Below, one piece after another: positions 7,312-12,943 of a stretch of DNA of 13,923 bases (its first letter is position 1; each line of letters begins with the position of its first letter). The DNA lies in NCBI GenBank assembly GCA_025463965.1, contig JAODBN010000308.1:1-13923 (forward strand). The letters are read 5' to 3'. The DNA comes from Acidimicrobiaceae bacterium (GTDB lineage Bacteria; Actinomycetota; Acidimicrobiia; Acidimicrobiales; Bog-793). A program made the translations under genes and the position numbers. The notes below the pieces were generated by a model, which was not told the DNA's origin, did no database searches, and saw only the letters and a program-made list of their open reading frames with translations.

Positions 7312-8315
7312 ACGACGATGAAGCCCGCGCGGCCGCCGAGCGCGCCGCGCGAGCCTCGTACGGCAGGCTCATTGCGTTGCTCGCGGCGCCGACCCGGGAT
7401 ATCGCACTGGCCGAGGATGCTCTCGCAGACGCCTTCGAGCAGGCGCTACGCACCTGGCCTAGGACCGGCGTCCCCGACAACCCGCAGGGGTGGCTCCTGA
7501 CCGTGGCTCGGAACCGCATTCGCGACCTGTTCGCGTCCTCGGCCGTGCGCAGCGCGGCGCCGCTGGACGACGTCGCTGGAACGTTCGCTGATCCTGATCT
7601 AGACGCGATCCCCGACAAGCGGCTGGAGCTGCTGTTTGCTTGCGCACACCCGGCGATCAGCCTTGAGGTACGCGCGCCGCTCATGCTCCAGGTCGTGCTC
7701 GGCTTCGACGCGGTCCGAATCGCTCGGGTCTTCGCCGTTGAGCCCGCCGCGATGGCGCAGCGCCTCGTCCGCGCAAAGCGCCGGATTCGTGACACGGGCA
7801 TCCCCTTTCAGGTGCCGACACGGGCCGACCTGCCGGGACGGCTGCCCGCAGTCCTCGAAGCCATCTATGGCGCCTACGCAATCGACTGGCTCGACCAGCA
7901 TGAGCGCATACGCGAATCGATCTCCGACGAGGCCCGATGGCTCGCCGTGCTGACCGCAAGCCTGCTCGACACCGAACCCGAGGCGTGGGGCCTCGCTGCG
8001 CTGCTCACACTTGCGCAGTCGCGGGCACCGGCGCGAGTGGGCGCGCCTTGGCCGCCCCTCGACCAGCAAGACACGGCGCTGTGGGACCGCTCGCTCATCG
8101 CCGAAGGCGAGGCCCTATTGAAGCGCGCGCATGCGCTTGGCGCGCCTCTTGGACGGTTCCAGCTCGAGGCCGCGATCCAGTCCGCTCACTGCGACCGGGC
8201 GCGGAATGGGACGCTCGATCGCACCACCGTCGTTCAGCTCTATCGTGGTCTCGTCGCGATCGCACCGACCACTGGAGCGATCGAAGCCCTGGCAGCACTG
8301 ACGTCACAAACTTGA
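7308..8315 (+). CDS. ECF42-like RNA polymerase sigma factor, short C-terminus
   Basis: The 335-residue product has an N-terminal sigma-70 region 2 (about residues 10-80, LAEDALADAFEQALRTWP then NPQGWLLTVARNRIRDLF) and a region 4/DUF6596 part with LLFACAHPAISLEVRAPLML and the hallmark MAQRLVRAKRRIRDTGIPF (about 145-170). A helical TPR-like extension follows, with DQQDTALWDRSLIAEGEALL and GRFQLEAAIQSAH. No anti-sigma factor is nearby, as is normal for ECF42, where the extension is thought to control activity. The chain stops soon after LYRGLVAIAPTTGA, whereas relatives continue for roughly 75-80 residues more; other frames downstream do not restore the missing part. It starts at GTG 7308, overlapping the YCII stop. 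Confidence 0.9.
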   Translation: MNDDEARAAAERAARASYGRLIALLAAPTRDIALAEDALADAFEQALRTWPRTGVPDNPQGWLLTVARNRIRDLFASSAVRSAAPLDDVAGTFADPDLDAIPDKRLELLFACAHPAISLEVRAPLMLQVVLGFDAVRIARVFAVEPAAMAQRLVRAKRRIRDTGIPFQVPTRADLPGRLPAVLEAIYGAYAIDWLDQHERIRESISDEARWLAVLTASLLDTEPEAWGLAALLTLAQSRAPARVGAPWPPLDQQDTALWDRSLIAEGEALLKRAHALGAPLGRFQLEAAIQSAHCDRARNGTLDRTTVVQLYRGLVAIAPTTGAIEALAALTSQT

Positions 8316-8427
8316 CGCCGCGCGGTGCAAACCATCCCGCTCCGAGACGCCTCAAGCGACTTTAGAGAACTACCACGTCGTTTGCGATATCTTGAGCTGA
8401 AGGCTGCCGCAAGCGCCAAGTGGCTCG
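8316..8427. other. Convergent gap between the sigma gene and a VOC gene
   Basis: These 112 bases separate two genes that converge. I see no strong GC hairpin with a T tract, so no terminator is called. Confidence 0.3.
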
Positions 8428-8868
8428 TTAACCGATCTCGTCGCGACAGTTGAACATCCATCGGACTCCATAGCGGTCAGCGCACGTGCCCCAGTAGGCG
8501 CCCCACGGCATGTCGGCGAGGCCGAATAGATCGCTGCCGCCCTCAGAAAGCAGACCGAACAGTCGCTCGGTTTCGCCGCGATCCTCGAGCTCGAGGTTGA
8601 TCGTGACGTTGTTCCCGATACGTCGCTCGTGTCCCATCGACTCGAGCATGTCGGTTGCCATGATCACGTGGCCGGCAAGGATGGGCAGTTCGACATGCAT
8701 GACCATGTTCTTCTCGGCATCAGAGAGCTCGGGCACACCAGGGGGGGCTGGCATGTCTCGCATCTTCATCACCGGAGTGAGGAATTCTGTGCCGAAGACC
8801 AACTTGTAGAAGGTAAAGGCCTCTTCGGCGTTCCCCATGAAGTTTAGGTACGTGCTGACGCGCGGCAT
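8428..8868 (-). CDS. VOC family protein, PhnB-like
   Basis: The 146-residue protein opens MPRVSTYLNFMGNAEEAFTFY with KLVFGTEF following, the start pattern of PhnB-like (3-dmu-9_3-mt) members of the vicinal oxygen chelate superfamily. Later segments include MHVELPILAGHVIMATD and FGLADMPWGAYWGTCADRYG, the latter being the typical C-terminal metal-side motif region. ATG 8868 is chosen because AGAGAGGA lies 7 bases upstream (8876-8883); an ATG at 8901 lacks a site. It is the last gene of the ArsR-SRPBCC-VOC operon, 39 bases after the SRPBCC gene. Members are dimeric beta-alpha barrel proteins; the substrate cannot be told from sequence. Confidence 0.9.
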   Translation of the reverse strand: MPRVSTYLNFMGNAEEAFTFYKLVFGTEFLTPVMKMRDMPAPPGVPELSDAEKNMVMHVELPILAGHVIMATDMLESMGHERRIGNNVTINLELEDRGETERLFGLLSEGGSDLFGLADMPWGAYWGTCADRYGVRWMFNCRDEIG

Positions 8869-8907
8869 CTTCGATTCCTCTCTTCGTTCGGGTGTTTTCA
8901 TTCGATG

Positions 8908-9402
8908 TCAGACCGATGCCGAGCTGAGCAGCACGTCGATCTGACCCACCGCTTCAGTCATACCTTCCGCCATCCCCATGTCGATCATCATGTCCATCTG
9001 GGCGAGATCGAGGAATTTGGTCACTGCGGTCATTCGCGTTCCGCTTATGGTCGCCTCGAAGGTCACGTAACCGGTCATCGGCGGCATTTCCGCCAGCGGT
9101 TCCCCATCGTCGCCGGCGAACCCATCGGCGAACTCAATGCGGAAGGGCTTTTCAATCGCATGTATCCGCCAGAATGCATGGTGAACCTCCCCGCTGGGTC
9201 CGGTCAGGTGATAGCGCGACTCGCCGCCCACGACAAAGTCGTGGCGGGTAAAGGTTGCCGGCCACATCGGTGGGCCCCACCACTGCTCGAGTTTGCGAGC
9301 ATCCTCCCAAACGGACCAGACGCGCTCAGGTGTGGAGTCAAACTCGGCAACGAGAGTTAGCGTGAGGTTCTCGGGATCCTTGGTCGTGCTGACTACGGTC
9401 AT
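8908..9402 (-). CDS. SRPBCC (AHSA1-like) protein
   Basis: The 164-residue protein has the AHSA1/START-like pattern: LVAEFDSTPERVWSVWEDARKL then EQWWGPPMWPATF, YHLTGPSGEVHHAFWRI, and the C-terminal helix GMAEGMTEAVGQIDVLL. The fold is a helix-grip cavity that binds hydrophobic small molecules; no catalytic role is assigned. ATG 9402 has a perfect AAGGAGG 6 bases upstream (9409-9415) and the start overlaps the ArsR stop by one base, so the two are coupled. Such ArsR-SRPBCC pairs are very common in Actinomycetota. A methionine cluster (LAQMDMMIDMGMAEGM) near the C-terminus is notable. The open frame extends upstream to 9831, but that part overlaps ArsR and is not coding. Confidence 0.92.
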   Translation of the reverse strand: MTVVSTTKDPENLTLTLVAEFDSTPERVWSVWEDARKLEQWWGPPMWPATFTRHDFVVGGESRYHLTGPSGEVHHAFWRIHAIEKPFRIEFADGFAGDDGEPLAEMPPMTGYVTFEATISGTRMTAVTKFLDLAQMDMMIDMGMAEGMTEAVGQIDVLLSSASV

Positions 9403-9755
9403 CAACCGCCTCCTTCTTCGTCCGATCTTGCGAGGACTGCGTCGATCTGGACCGCCCGATCGACCCACAGCTGCTCGTACTGGTCGAGGAGCGCGATCGC
9501 TCTTGCGATCGTCGGGCCGTTCGTGCGCACGATCTGCTCCCGGCCGCGTCGCTCCTTGGTGACGAGCGCGGCTCGCTCCAGAACGGCTACGTGCTTCTGC
9601 ACCGCGGCGAAGCTCATGTCGTAGTGGTGGGCTAGAGCGGAAACCGACTGCTCGCGATGGATGGCGCGTTCGAGGATGTCCCGACGCGTCCGATCGGCGA
9701 GCGCCTTGAAGATGCGGTCGACGTCCTCCTCCGATAAGTCCACTCTCACAACCAT
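9402..9755 (-). CDS. ArsR family winged-helix repressor
   Basis: The 117-residue protein has the ArsR layout: VDRIFKALADRTRRDILERA, then the recognition region SVSALAHHYDMSFAAVQKHV (about residues 37-56) with AVLERAALVTKERRGREQIV forming the wing. No cysteine metal site (CxC) is seen, so it is probably not a metal sensor; this subgroup usually pairs with SRPBCC genes. The ATG at 9755 is chosen because the family match begins here; the longer frame to 9917 reads through the promoter. It is the first gene of the operon and most likely represses it through the palindrome overlapping its own start codon. The inducing ligand is unknown. Confidence 0.93.
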   Translation of the reverse strand: MVVRVDLSEEDVDRIFKALADRTRRDILERAIHREQSVSALAHHYDMSFAAVQKHVAVLERAALVTKERRGREQIVRTNGPTIARAIALLDQYEQLWVDRAVQIDAVLARSDEEGGG

Positions 9756-9763
9756 ATGGTTGT
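9748..9763. promoter_or_regulatory. Perfect 16-bp palindrome, likely ArsR operator
   Basis: ACAACCATATGGTTGT is a perfect palindrome that contains the ArsR start codon on the minus strand and abuts the -10 box. Winged-helix ArsR dimers bind such symmetric sites, and this placement would block initiation directly. Assignment to this ArsR is inferred from position. Confidence 0.75.
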
Positions 9764-9792
9764 ATGTTAGAGGGATGCCGGCCGTCCCACAA
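9764..9792 (-). promoter_or_regulatory. Promoter of the ArsR-SRPBCC-VOC operon
   Basis: On the minus strand TTGTGG (revcomp of 9787-9792) and TAACAT (revcomp of 9764-9769) are separated by 17 bases, a good sigma-70-type spacing. The -10 lies 8 bases from the ATG, so the transcript should be leaderless or nearly so. No Shine-Dalgarno precedes the ArsR start, which agrees with this. Confidence 0.65.
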
Positions 9793-10003
9793 GAGACTCC
9801 GCGGAAGCTCGCTCTGCTCGAGCATTTCCAACTCGTCGAGGTCGCTGATCGGCCCGCGCTCAAAGATCTTCGGTCAGGTCGTCGTGGCCTTATTGTCGGC
9901 GAGCACCGCGTCTGCAAACCGACCGATCATGTCCATGAGAGGACTCGGTGCTTCAAAACTCATCGTGCCCAGCGCCCGACCGGCAGATACGGCCGGCTGC
10001 TCG
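9793..10003. other. Spacer between the VOC and ArsR genes, nothing recognised
   Basis: About 210 bases follow the second VOC gene on the minus strand before the ArsR promoter. A 29-codon minus-strand frame (9874-9963) without a ribosome-binding site is present but resembles nothing I know. No terminator hairpin was seen. Confidence 0.3.
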
Positions 10004-10426
10004 TCACAGGCTCTCTGCTTCCTGCTGAGACGGCGGCCATATCGAAACGGGCTTGCCGATCTCCCAATGGTGGCCGAAGGGATCAACGACGCGCCCGAGC
10101 AGCCAGCCGTGCTCCTCCCGAACCGGGTAAACTTCAACCGCCCCCGCTGTGACCGCGTGCTCGACCGCGGCCATTGGGTCGTCTACGAGCAAGAGCAGTC
10201 GCTCGGTCGTTCCGCCCAGGGTCTCGGGACTGAAGTTACCGTGCTCGGGCGACTCCTCCTCCACCCAGAACTTCGTCCCACCGATGGCGAGCTGCGCCAC
10301 TATCTCCCCGTCGCCCTCGAAACGGTGGAGCTCGACCGCGCTGAATGCGTCCTGGTAGAAGGCGATCGCCTCGCAACCGCGCCGGACCGACAACTGCACC
10401 TGGATACCGGCAATGTCGTCTGCCAA
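10004..10426 (-). CDS. VOC family protein (glyoxalase-like)
   Basis: The 140-residue protein begins ADDIAGIQVQLSVRRGCEAI with AFYQDAFSAVELHRF after it, has FWVEEESPEHGNFSPETLGG in the middle, and ends with VVDPFGHHWEIGKPV, the strong C-terminal VOC signature (DPFGHxWEI) whose Glu is usually a metal ligand. The TTG at 10426 is preferred because GAGGTGG lies 8 bases upstream; the frame is open a further 12 codons to another TTG. Related proteins are annotated broadly as glyoxalase or bleomycin-resistance relatives, but a specific activity cannot be inferred. It is separated from the ArsR operon by about 250 bases and probably has its own promoter. Confidence 0.9.
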   Translation of the reverse strand: MADDIAGIQVQLSVRRGCEAIAFYQDAFSAVELHRFEGDGEIVAQLAIGGTKFWVEEESPEHGNFSPETLGGTTERLLLLVDDPMAAVEHAVTAGAVEVYPVREEHGWLLGRVVDPFGHHWEIGKPVSIWPPSQQEAESL

Positions 10427-10784
10427 TCGGCATTCCACCTCATTCTTTAGAGAGACGCACAAATCGACGTCCTACGGCATCTCCACGTCGCGGCGTTCCT
10501 GCCACCATCGAATGCCCTACCAACGATGAGATCACTGCCCGACGACTAGGTCGAACACCCGGTCGGACCCTGCCGCGTAACTTCGTACGGAATACGTTGG
10601 CCTTCGCTTCACAGCTTTTCCCAGCGCATGCACCCCAAACACCTCGGGGTGACGCCCTCGACCCGTGTGGGAGCGGTCGCCGCTTCGCGTGCAGGCGACA
10701 TGTGGCGGCGAGTGTCGTCAAGACAGCCGCGGATGCGAGTAGATACCCGGGAGCCCTCACAACCCGAAGTGTCGCCGCCTCGAG
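10427..10784. other. Intergenic stretch without a recognisable gene
   Basis: These 358 bases upstream of the VOC gene hold only frames that look random: a 106-codon minus-strand frame (10440-10760) starts with a short hydrophobic run but has no ribosome-binding site and no family resemblance. CACCCC (10631-10636) and GGGGTG (10646-10651) form a 6-bp stem with a 9-base loop; there is no T tract, so it is a weak terminator candidate at best. The VOC promoter must lie near 10440-10500 but no clear box is seen. Confidence 0.4.
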
Positions 10785-11291
10785 CTAAGGAACGACCACG
10801 ACCGGGTACTTCGCATGGCGGACGAGCGCGACCGGCACAGAACCGACGACGTGGTGAAGCGTGCCCATCGCGCTGCCGACGACGATCACTACCTGCGCGC
10901 CATCCCCATAGTCGCGACTTTGCTCCTCTGCGACGGCAAGGAGTTCATGGACAACAGGGCCGTTTCGACGCTGGAAGCGCCAGCGGTCTTCGATGTCAGC
11001 CAGACGGTCCCGAACGGCGTCGGCGAGTTCCACCTCGGCACTGTCGAATCCTTTCAGCGACTCTGTCAGCGCGCTCGCCGACATCTCCGCGCCGGGAACC
11101 ATGTGCGCGACAAAGACGATCTCGACGGTCCCGATGCGACCTGAGATCAACAGCGCTGACGCGTCGAGTGCTCGATAGGCAGATTCTGAGCCGTCAAAGC
11201 CTACGACGACGACCAGGCGCTCGGCTCGACGCATCACGGGTATCTCGCCCACGCGCTCGACGTGTTCCCCCACTTTTCGAGAGGTCACCAT
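10785..11291 (-). CDS. Universal stress protein (UspA family)
   Basis: The 168-residue single-domain Usp has an N-terminal extension of about 25 residues, then LVVVVGFDGSESAYRALD with the Asp that contacts nucleotide, a middle VEIVFVAHMVPG strand, and the C-terminal VVIVVGSAMGTLHHVVGSVP followed by LVRHAKYPVVVVP. Usp proteins are cytoplasmic nucleotide-binding dimers made under stress; a target is not known. The phosphate-loop segment is two residues shorter than the usual Gx2Gx9G(S/T) motif, so ATP binding is not certain. ATG 11291 or GTG 11288 could be the start; AAGGAG lies 4 or 7 bases upstream of these, which favours the GTG slightly. It is a stand-alone gene downstream of a methyltransferase remnant. 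Confidence 0.88.
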   Translation of the reverse strand: MVTSRKVGEHVERVGEIPVMRRAERLVVVVGFDGSESAYRALDASALLISGRIGTVEIVFVAHMVPGAEMSASALTESLKGFDSAEVELADAVRDRLADIEDRWRFQRRNGPVVHELLAVAEEQSRDYGDGAQVVIVVGSAMGTLHHVVGSVPVALVRHAKYPVVVVP

Positions 11292-11360
11292 TCCTCTCCT
11301 TCCCGAGCATGCTCTTGTTGCTCTTGCTCGAATGAACGCGCGAAGGCGATCACGGGGTTG

Positions 11361-11633
11361 TCAGCTCCAGCTCGCGCGTCGCTGGCATGCCACTGCTCCT
11401 TGTTCTGTCGCGCGCACCGAGAGCACCTGACAAAGCGCTAGCCAACCTTCCACAAAGCCGTTGGCAGAGGCGGCCGTGTACCGCCGCGAGATTCGGGCAC
11501 GAGCCTTACCGACGAGTCCAACCGCGTCGCTCCACGAGTTCGCCGGGTTGGCGACCCAGGCGTGAGGGGTCGTCACGTAGTGCTCCCGAAGGGACTCGAC
11601 GTCACGCATCTCAAAGCCGGCGTGTTTGAGCAT
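11361..11633 (-). pseudogene. C-terminal remnant of a cyclopropane-fatty-acid-synthase-like methyltransferase
   Basis: This 90-codon frame reads HAGFEMRDVESLREHYVTTP and AWVANPANSWSDAVGLVGKA and later QVLSVRATEQG, which follows the last about 85 residues of actinobacterial CFA-synthase-like SAM methyltransferases (typically AGFEVRDVESLREHY ... HWVANLEANWDEAV ... HQVLGV). The SAM-binding and catalytic parts, about 300 residues, are absent, and upstream frames do not contain them. It therefore cannot be an active enzyme. A weak GAGG precedes the ATG, so a short peptide could be made by chance. I treat it as a deletion remnant; similarity was judged by memory of the family. Confidence 0.75.
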
Positions 11634-11884
11634 CAGCCACCTCGCTTAGCTCGCCCCGCGTCGGCGCTCGTCACGGTGTATTGCCATTGCTCGTCTCCTT
11701 AAGGGGACCCGCGGCCCCTCGAGTTCGCCAGCGCCTCGTCTACATTGCTTATCAATATAGCTATACTATGCTCTTTCGATGAGGAAGTGTGGCTCGCGAA
11801 GTAAGGAAGCGCAGCTTCGTATGAGCGGATGCCGGGTTCGGCAGTGAGGACCATAAGTTGCTGTCCGCTGCCGTCGGCTCGGAC
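11634..11884. other. Intergenic stretch with AT-rich patch and a tiny leader-like frame
   Basis: Around 11741-11780 the sequence turns AT-rich and includes the perfect palindrome TATAGCTATA (11756-11765). On the plus strand TTGCTT (11745-11750) and TATGCT (11767-11772) are 16 bases apart, a possible promoter with no clear gene after it. On the minus strand an AAGGAG (11695-11700) sits 7 bases before an ATG at 11687 that opens only 13 codons (MAIHRDERRRGAS, stop at 11646), just before the methyltransferase remnant. A 5-bp hairpin (11702-11706 with 11715-11719) lies upstream of that site. This could be the surviving promoter and start of a deleted gene. Confidence 0.4.
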
Positions 11885-11898
11885 TCACTCTTCGCAGC

Positions 11899-12318
11899 TC
11901 AGCTGCTCGGCCAGCGCAGGATGATTCCGCTCGGCCCGCGGAGATAACAGAGCAGGTAGCTGTCCTCGTAGCGTGTCACTTCGCCAACGAGTTCGGCACC
12001 GTGCGGCCGGGGGCCGGCGAGGGTGTCCTGGATGTCGTCGACGGCGAACATGACGCGGTGCAGGCCCAGCGTGTTCGCCGGGGTGATCTCCGGCTGGGGG
12101 ATGATCGCCGGCGGGGTGTGATACTTCACCAGCTCGAGCCGGCCCGCGGCGTCCGGGATCCGCATCATCGCGATCTCGCTTCGCATGTCATCGAGCCCGA
12201 CGACGCTTCCCGCCCATCTTCCTTCGATCGGCATTCTGCCTTCTAGCTCCATGCCGAGTTCGGTGAAGAAACCGACGGCGGCGTCGAGGTCGTCGACGAC
12301 GATGCCGACGTTGTCCAA
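11899..12318 (-). CDS. VOC family protein, probably frameshifted and without a good start
   Basis: The 139-residue frame begins LDNVGIVVDDLDAAVGFFTE then LGMELEGRMPIEG, and contains MRSEIAMMRIPDAAGRLELV, NTLGLHRVMFAVDDIQDT and RYEDSYLLCYLRGPSGII, a close match to a common actinobacterial VOC family. Relatives continue GIIxALAEQL; here the frame ends GIILRWPSS, but a single base added near 11913 would read LALAEQLSCEE and stop at 11885, so a one-base deletion is likely. At the other end the only starts are TTG 12318 or an ATT, with no Shine-Dalgarno, where relatives have an ATG a few codons upstream. Function, if any, may be lost. Confidence 0.7.
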   Translation of the reverse strand: MDNVGIVVDDLDAAVGFFTELGMELEGRMPIEGRWAGSVVGLDDMRSEIAMMRIPDAAGRLELVKYHTPPAIIPQPEITPANTLGLHRVMFAVDDIQDTLAGPRPHGAELVGEVTRYEDSYLLCYLRGPSGIILRWPSS

Positions 12319-12326
12319 ACGCTGAA

Positions 12327-12572
12327 TTAGTTGTCGGGGTCGTGCCCGGGCGCCGTGACCGTCGGGAAGTCCCGCCCGCCACCAGGCCCTGCCGATGCTT
12401 CCTGGACGAGAAGCGCAATCTGAACACGGTTGTCGACCTCAAGCTTTGCGAACAGCAGAGAGACATGTGACTTAACGGTCGCGACGCTCATATGGAGTTC
12501 ACCGTCGATCTCGCCGTTCGAGTGCCCACGTCCGATCGCGACAGCGACCTCGTGTTCGCGACTCGTCAGCAC
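12327..12572 (-). pseudogene. Orphan LuxR-type HTH, remnant of a NarL/FixJ response regulator
   Basis: The 81-codon frame is only the DNA-binding end of a response regulator: LTSREHEVAVAIGRGHSNGE then IDGELHMSVATVKSHVSLLF and AKLEVDNRVQIALLVQ, a well-preserved LuxR/GerE four-helix domain. The phosphorylation (receiver) domain that should precede it is missing; the frame runs into a stop within about 9 codons upstream of GTG 12572, and the neighbouring ArsR gene begins on the other strand. There is no ribosome-binding site. After the HTH come about 20 unrelated residues. Stand-alone LuxR HTH proteins exist, so a functional small regulator cannot be excluded, but a truncated gene fits better beside the decayed VOC gene and CFA stub. 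Confidence 0.65.
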
Positions 12573-12582
12573 CGCATACGGC

Positions 12583-12616
12583 TTGACAATCGCTATCCGT
12601 TAGGTTCAACTAACGG
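12583..12616 (+). promoter_or_regulatory. Promoter and inverted-repeat operator of the second ArsR operon
   Basis: TTGACA (12583-12588) is a consensus -35; the -10 is probably TCAACT (12606-12611) at 17-base spacing, 8 bases from the GTG start. CCGTTAG (12597-12603) and CTAACGG (12610-12616) form a perfect 7-bp inverted repeat with a 6-base spacer that covers the -10. This is the right place for self-repression by the ArsR encoded at 12620. The -10 is poor by consensus, but the -35 and the repeat are clear. Confidence 0.7.
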
Positions 12617-12619
12617 TTC

Positions 12620-12943
12620 GTGGGTACTTACCAAGGTGACGAGGGTTGGAATGCCCTAGGCGACCGCACCCGACGGGCGATCGTGATGAGCCTGGCCGAG
12701 CGGCCCCAAGCCGTCGTCGAGCTGGCCGCCGGGCTGCCCGTCAGCCGCTCCGCTGTCTCGCAGCACCTAAGGGTGTTGAAGGACGCCAGCCTCGTCACCG
12801 AGCAAGCGGTCGGCACTCGCCGGATCTACCGGCTCAACGCAGATGGTGTCGCCGCGCTACGCGATCAGCTTGACACCTTCTGGAACCGCGCCCTGGGCGG
12901 CTACCAGGATCTCGTCGACCAACCAACCAAGGAGGCCCAATGA
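12620..12943 (+). CDS. ArsR family winged-helix repressor
   Basis: The 107-residue protein shows the compact ArsR fold: WNALGDRTRRAIVMSLAERP then VVELAAGLPVSRSAVSQHLR (recognition helix about residues 45-53), VLKDASLVTEQAVGTRRIYR (wing), and a C-terminal helix FWNRALGGYQDL typical of ArsR proteins paired with SRPBCC genes. It has no cysteine and so no classical metal site. GTG 12620 is the start implied by the promoter, with no Shine-Dalgarno and a probably leaderless transcript. Its stop overlaps the ATG of the next gene (ATGA). It probably represses this operon through the inverted repeat just upstream. It is clearly different in sequence from the ArsR at 9402-9755. Confidence 0.94.
   Translation: MGTYQGDEGWNALGDRTRRAIVMSLAERPQAVVELAAGLPVSRSAVSQHLRVLKDASLVTEQAVGTRRIYRLNADGVAALRDQLDTFWNRALGGYQDLVDQPTKEAQ

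Noticed and set aside
9403..9831. Long N-terminal extension of the first SRPBCC frame
   Set aside because: It overlaps the ArsR gene and its promoter in a different frame; ATG 9402 has an AAGGAGG site and the family start.
9874..9963. 29-codon minus-strand frame, MSFEAPSPLMDMIG...
   Set aside because: No ribosome-binding site, no recognisable family, ends at a TGA; the same frame being open further on is expected by chance in this GC content.
10440..10760. 106-codon minus-strand frame with a hydrophobic start
   Set aside because: No ribosome-binding site, no conserved pattern, and a high Arg content typical of non-coding frames here.
11042..11047. Second TGTCGA, considered as an ECF42 -35 element
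   Set aside because: It lies inside the Usp coding region with no CGA/TC box at the right distance and no gene downstream on that strand.
11778..11846. 22-codon plus-strand frame after the AT-rich promoter-like patch
   Set aside because: Too short, no ribosome-binding site, and no resemblance to known leader peptides.
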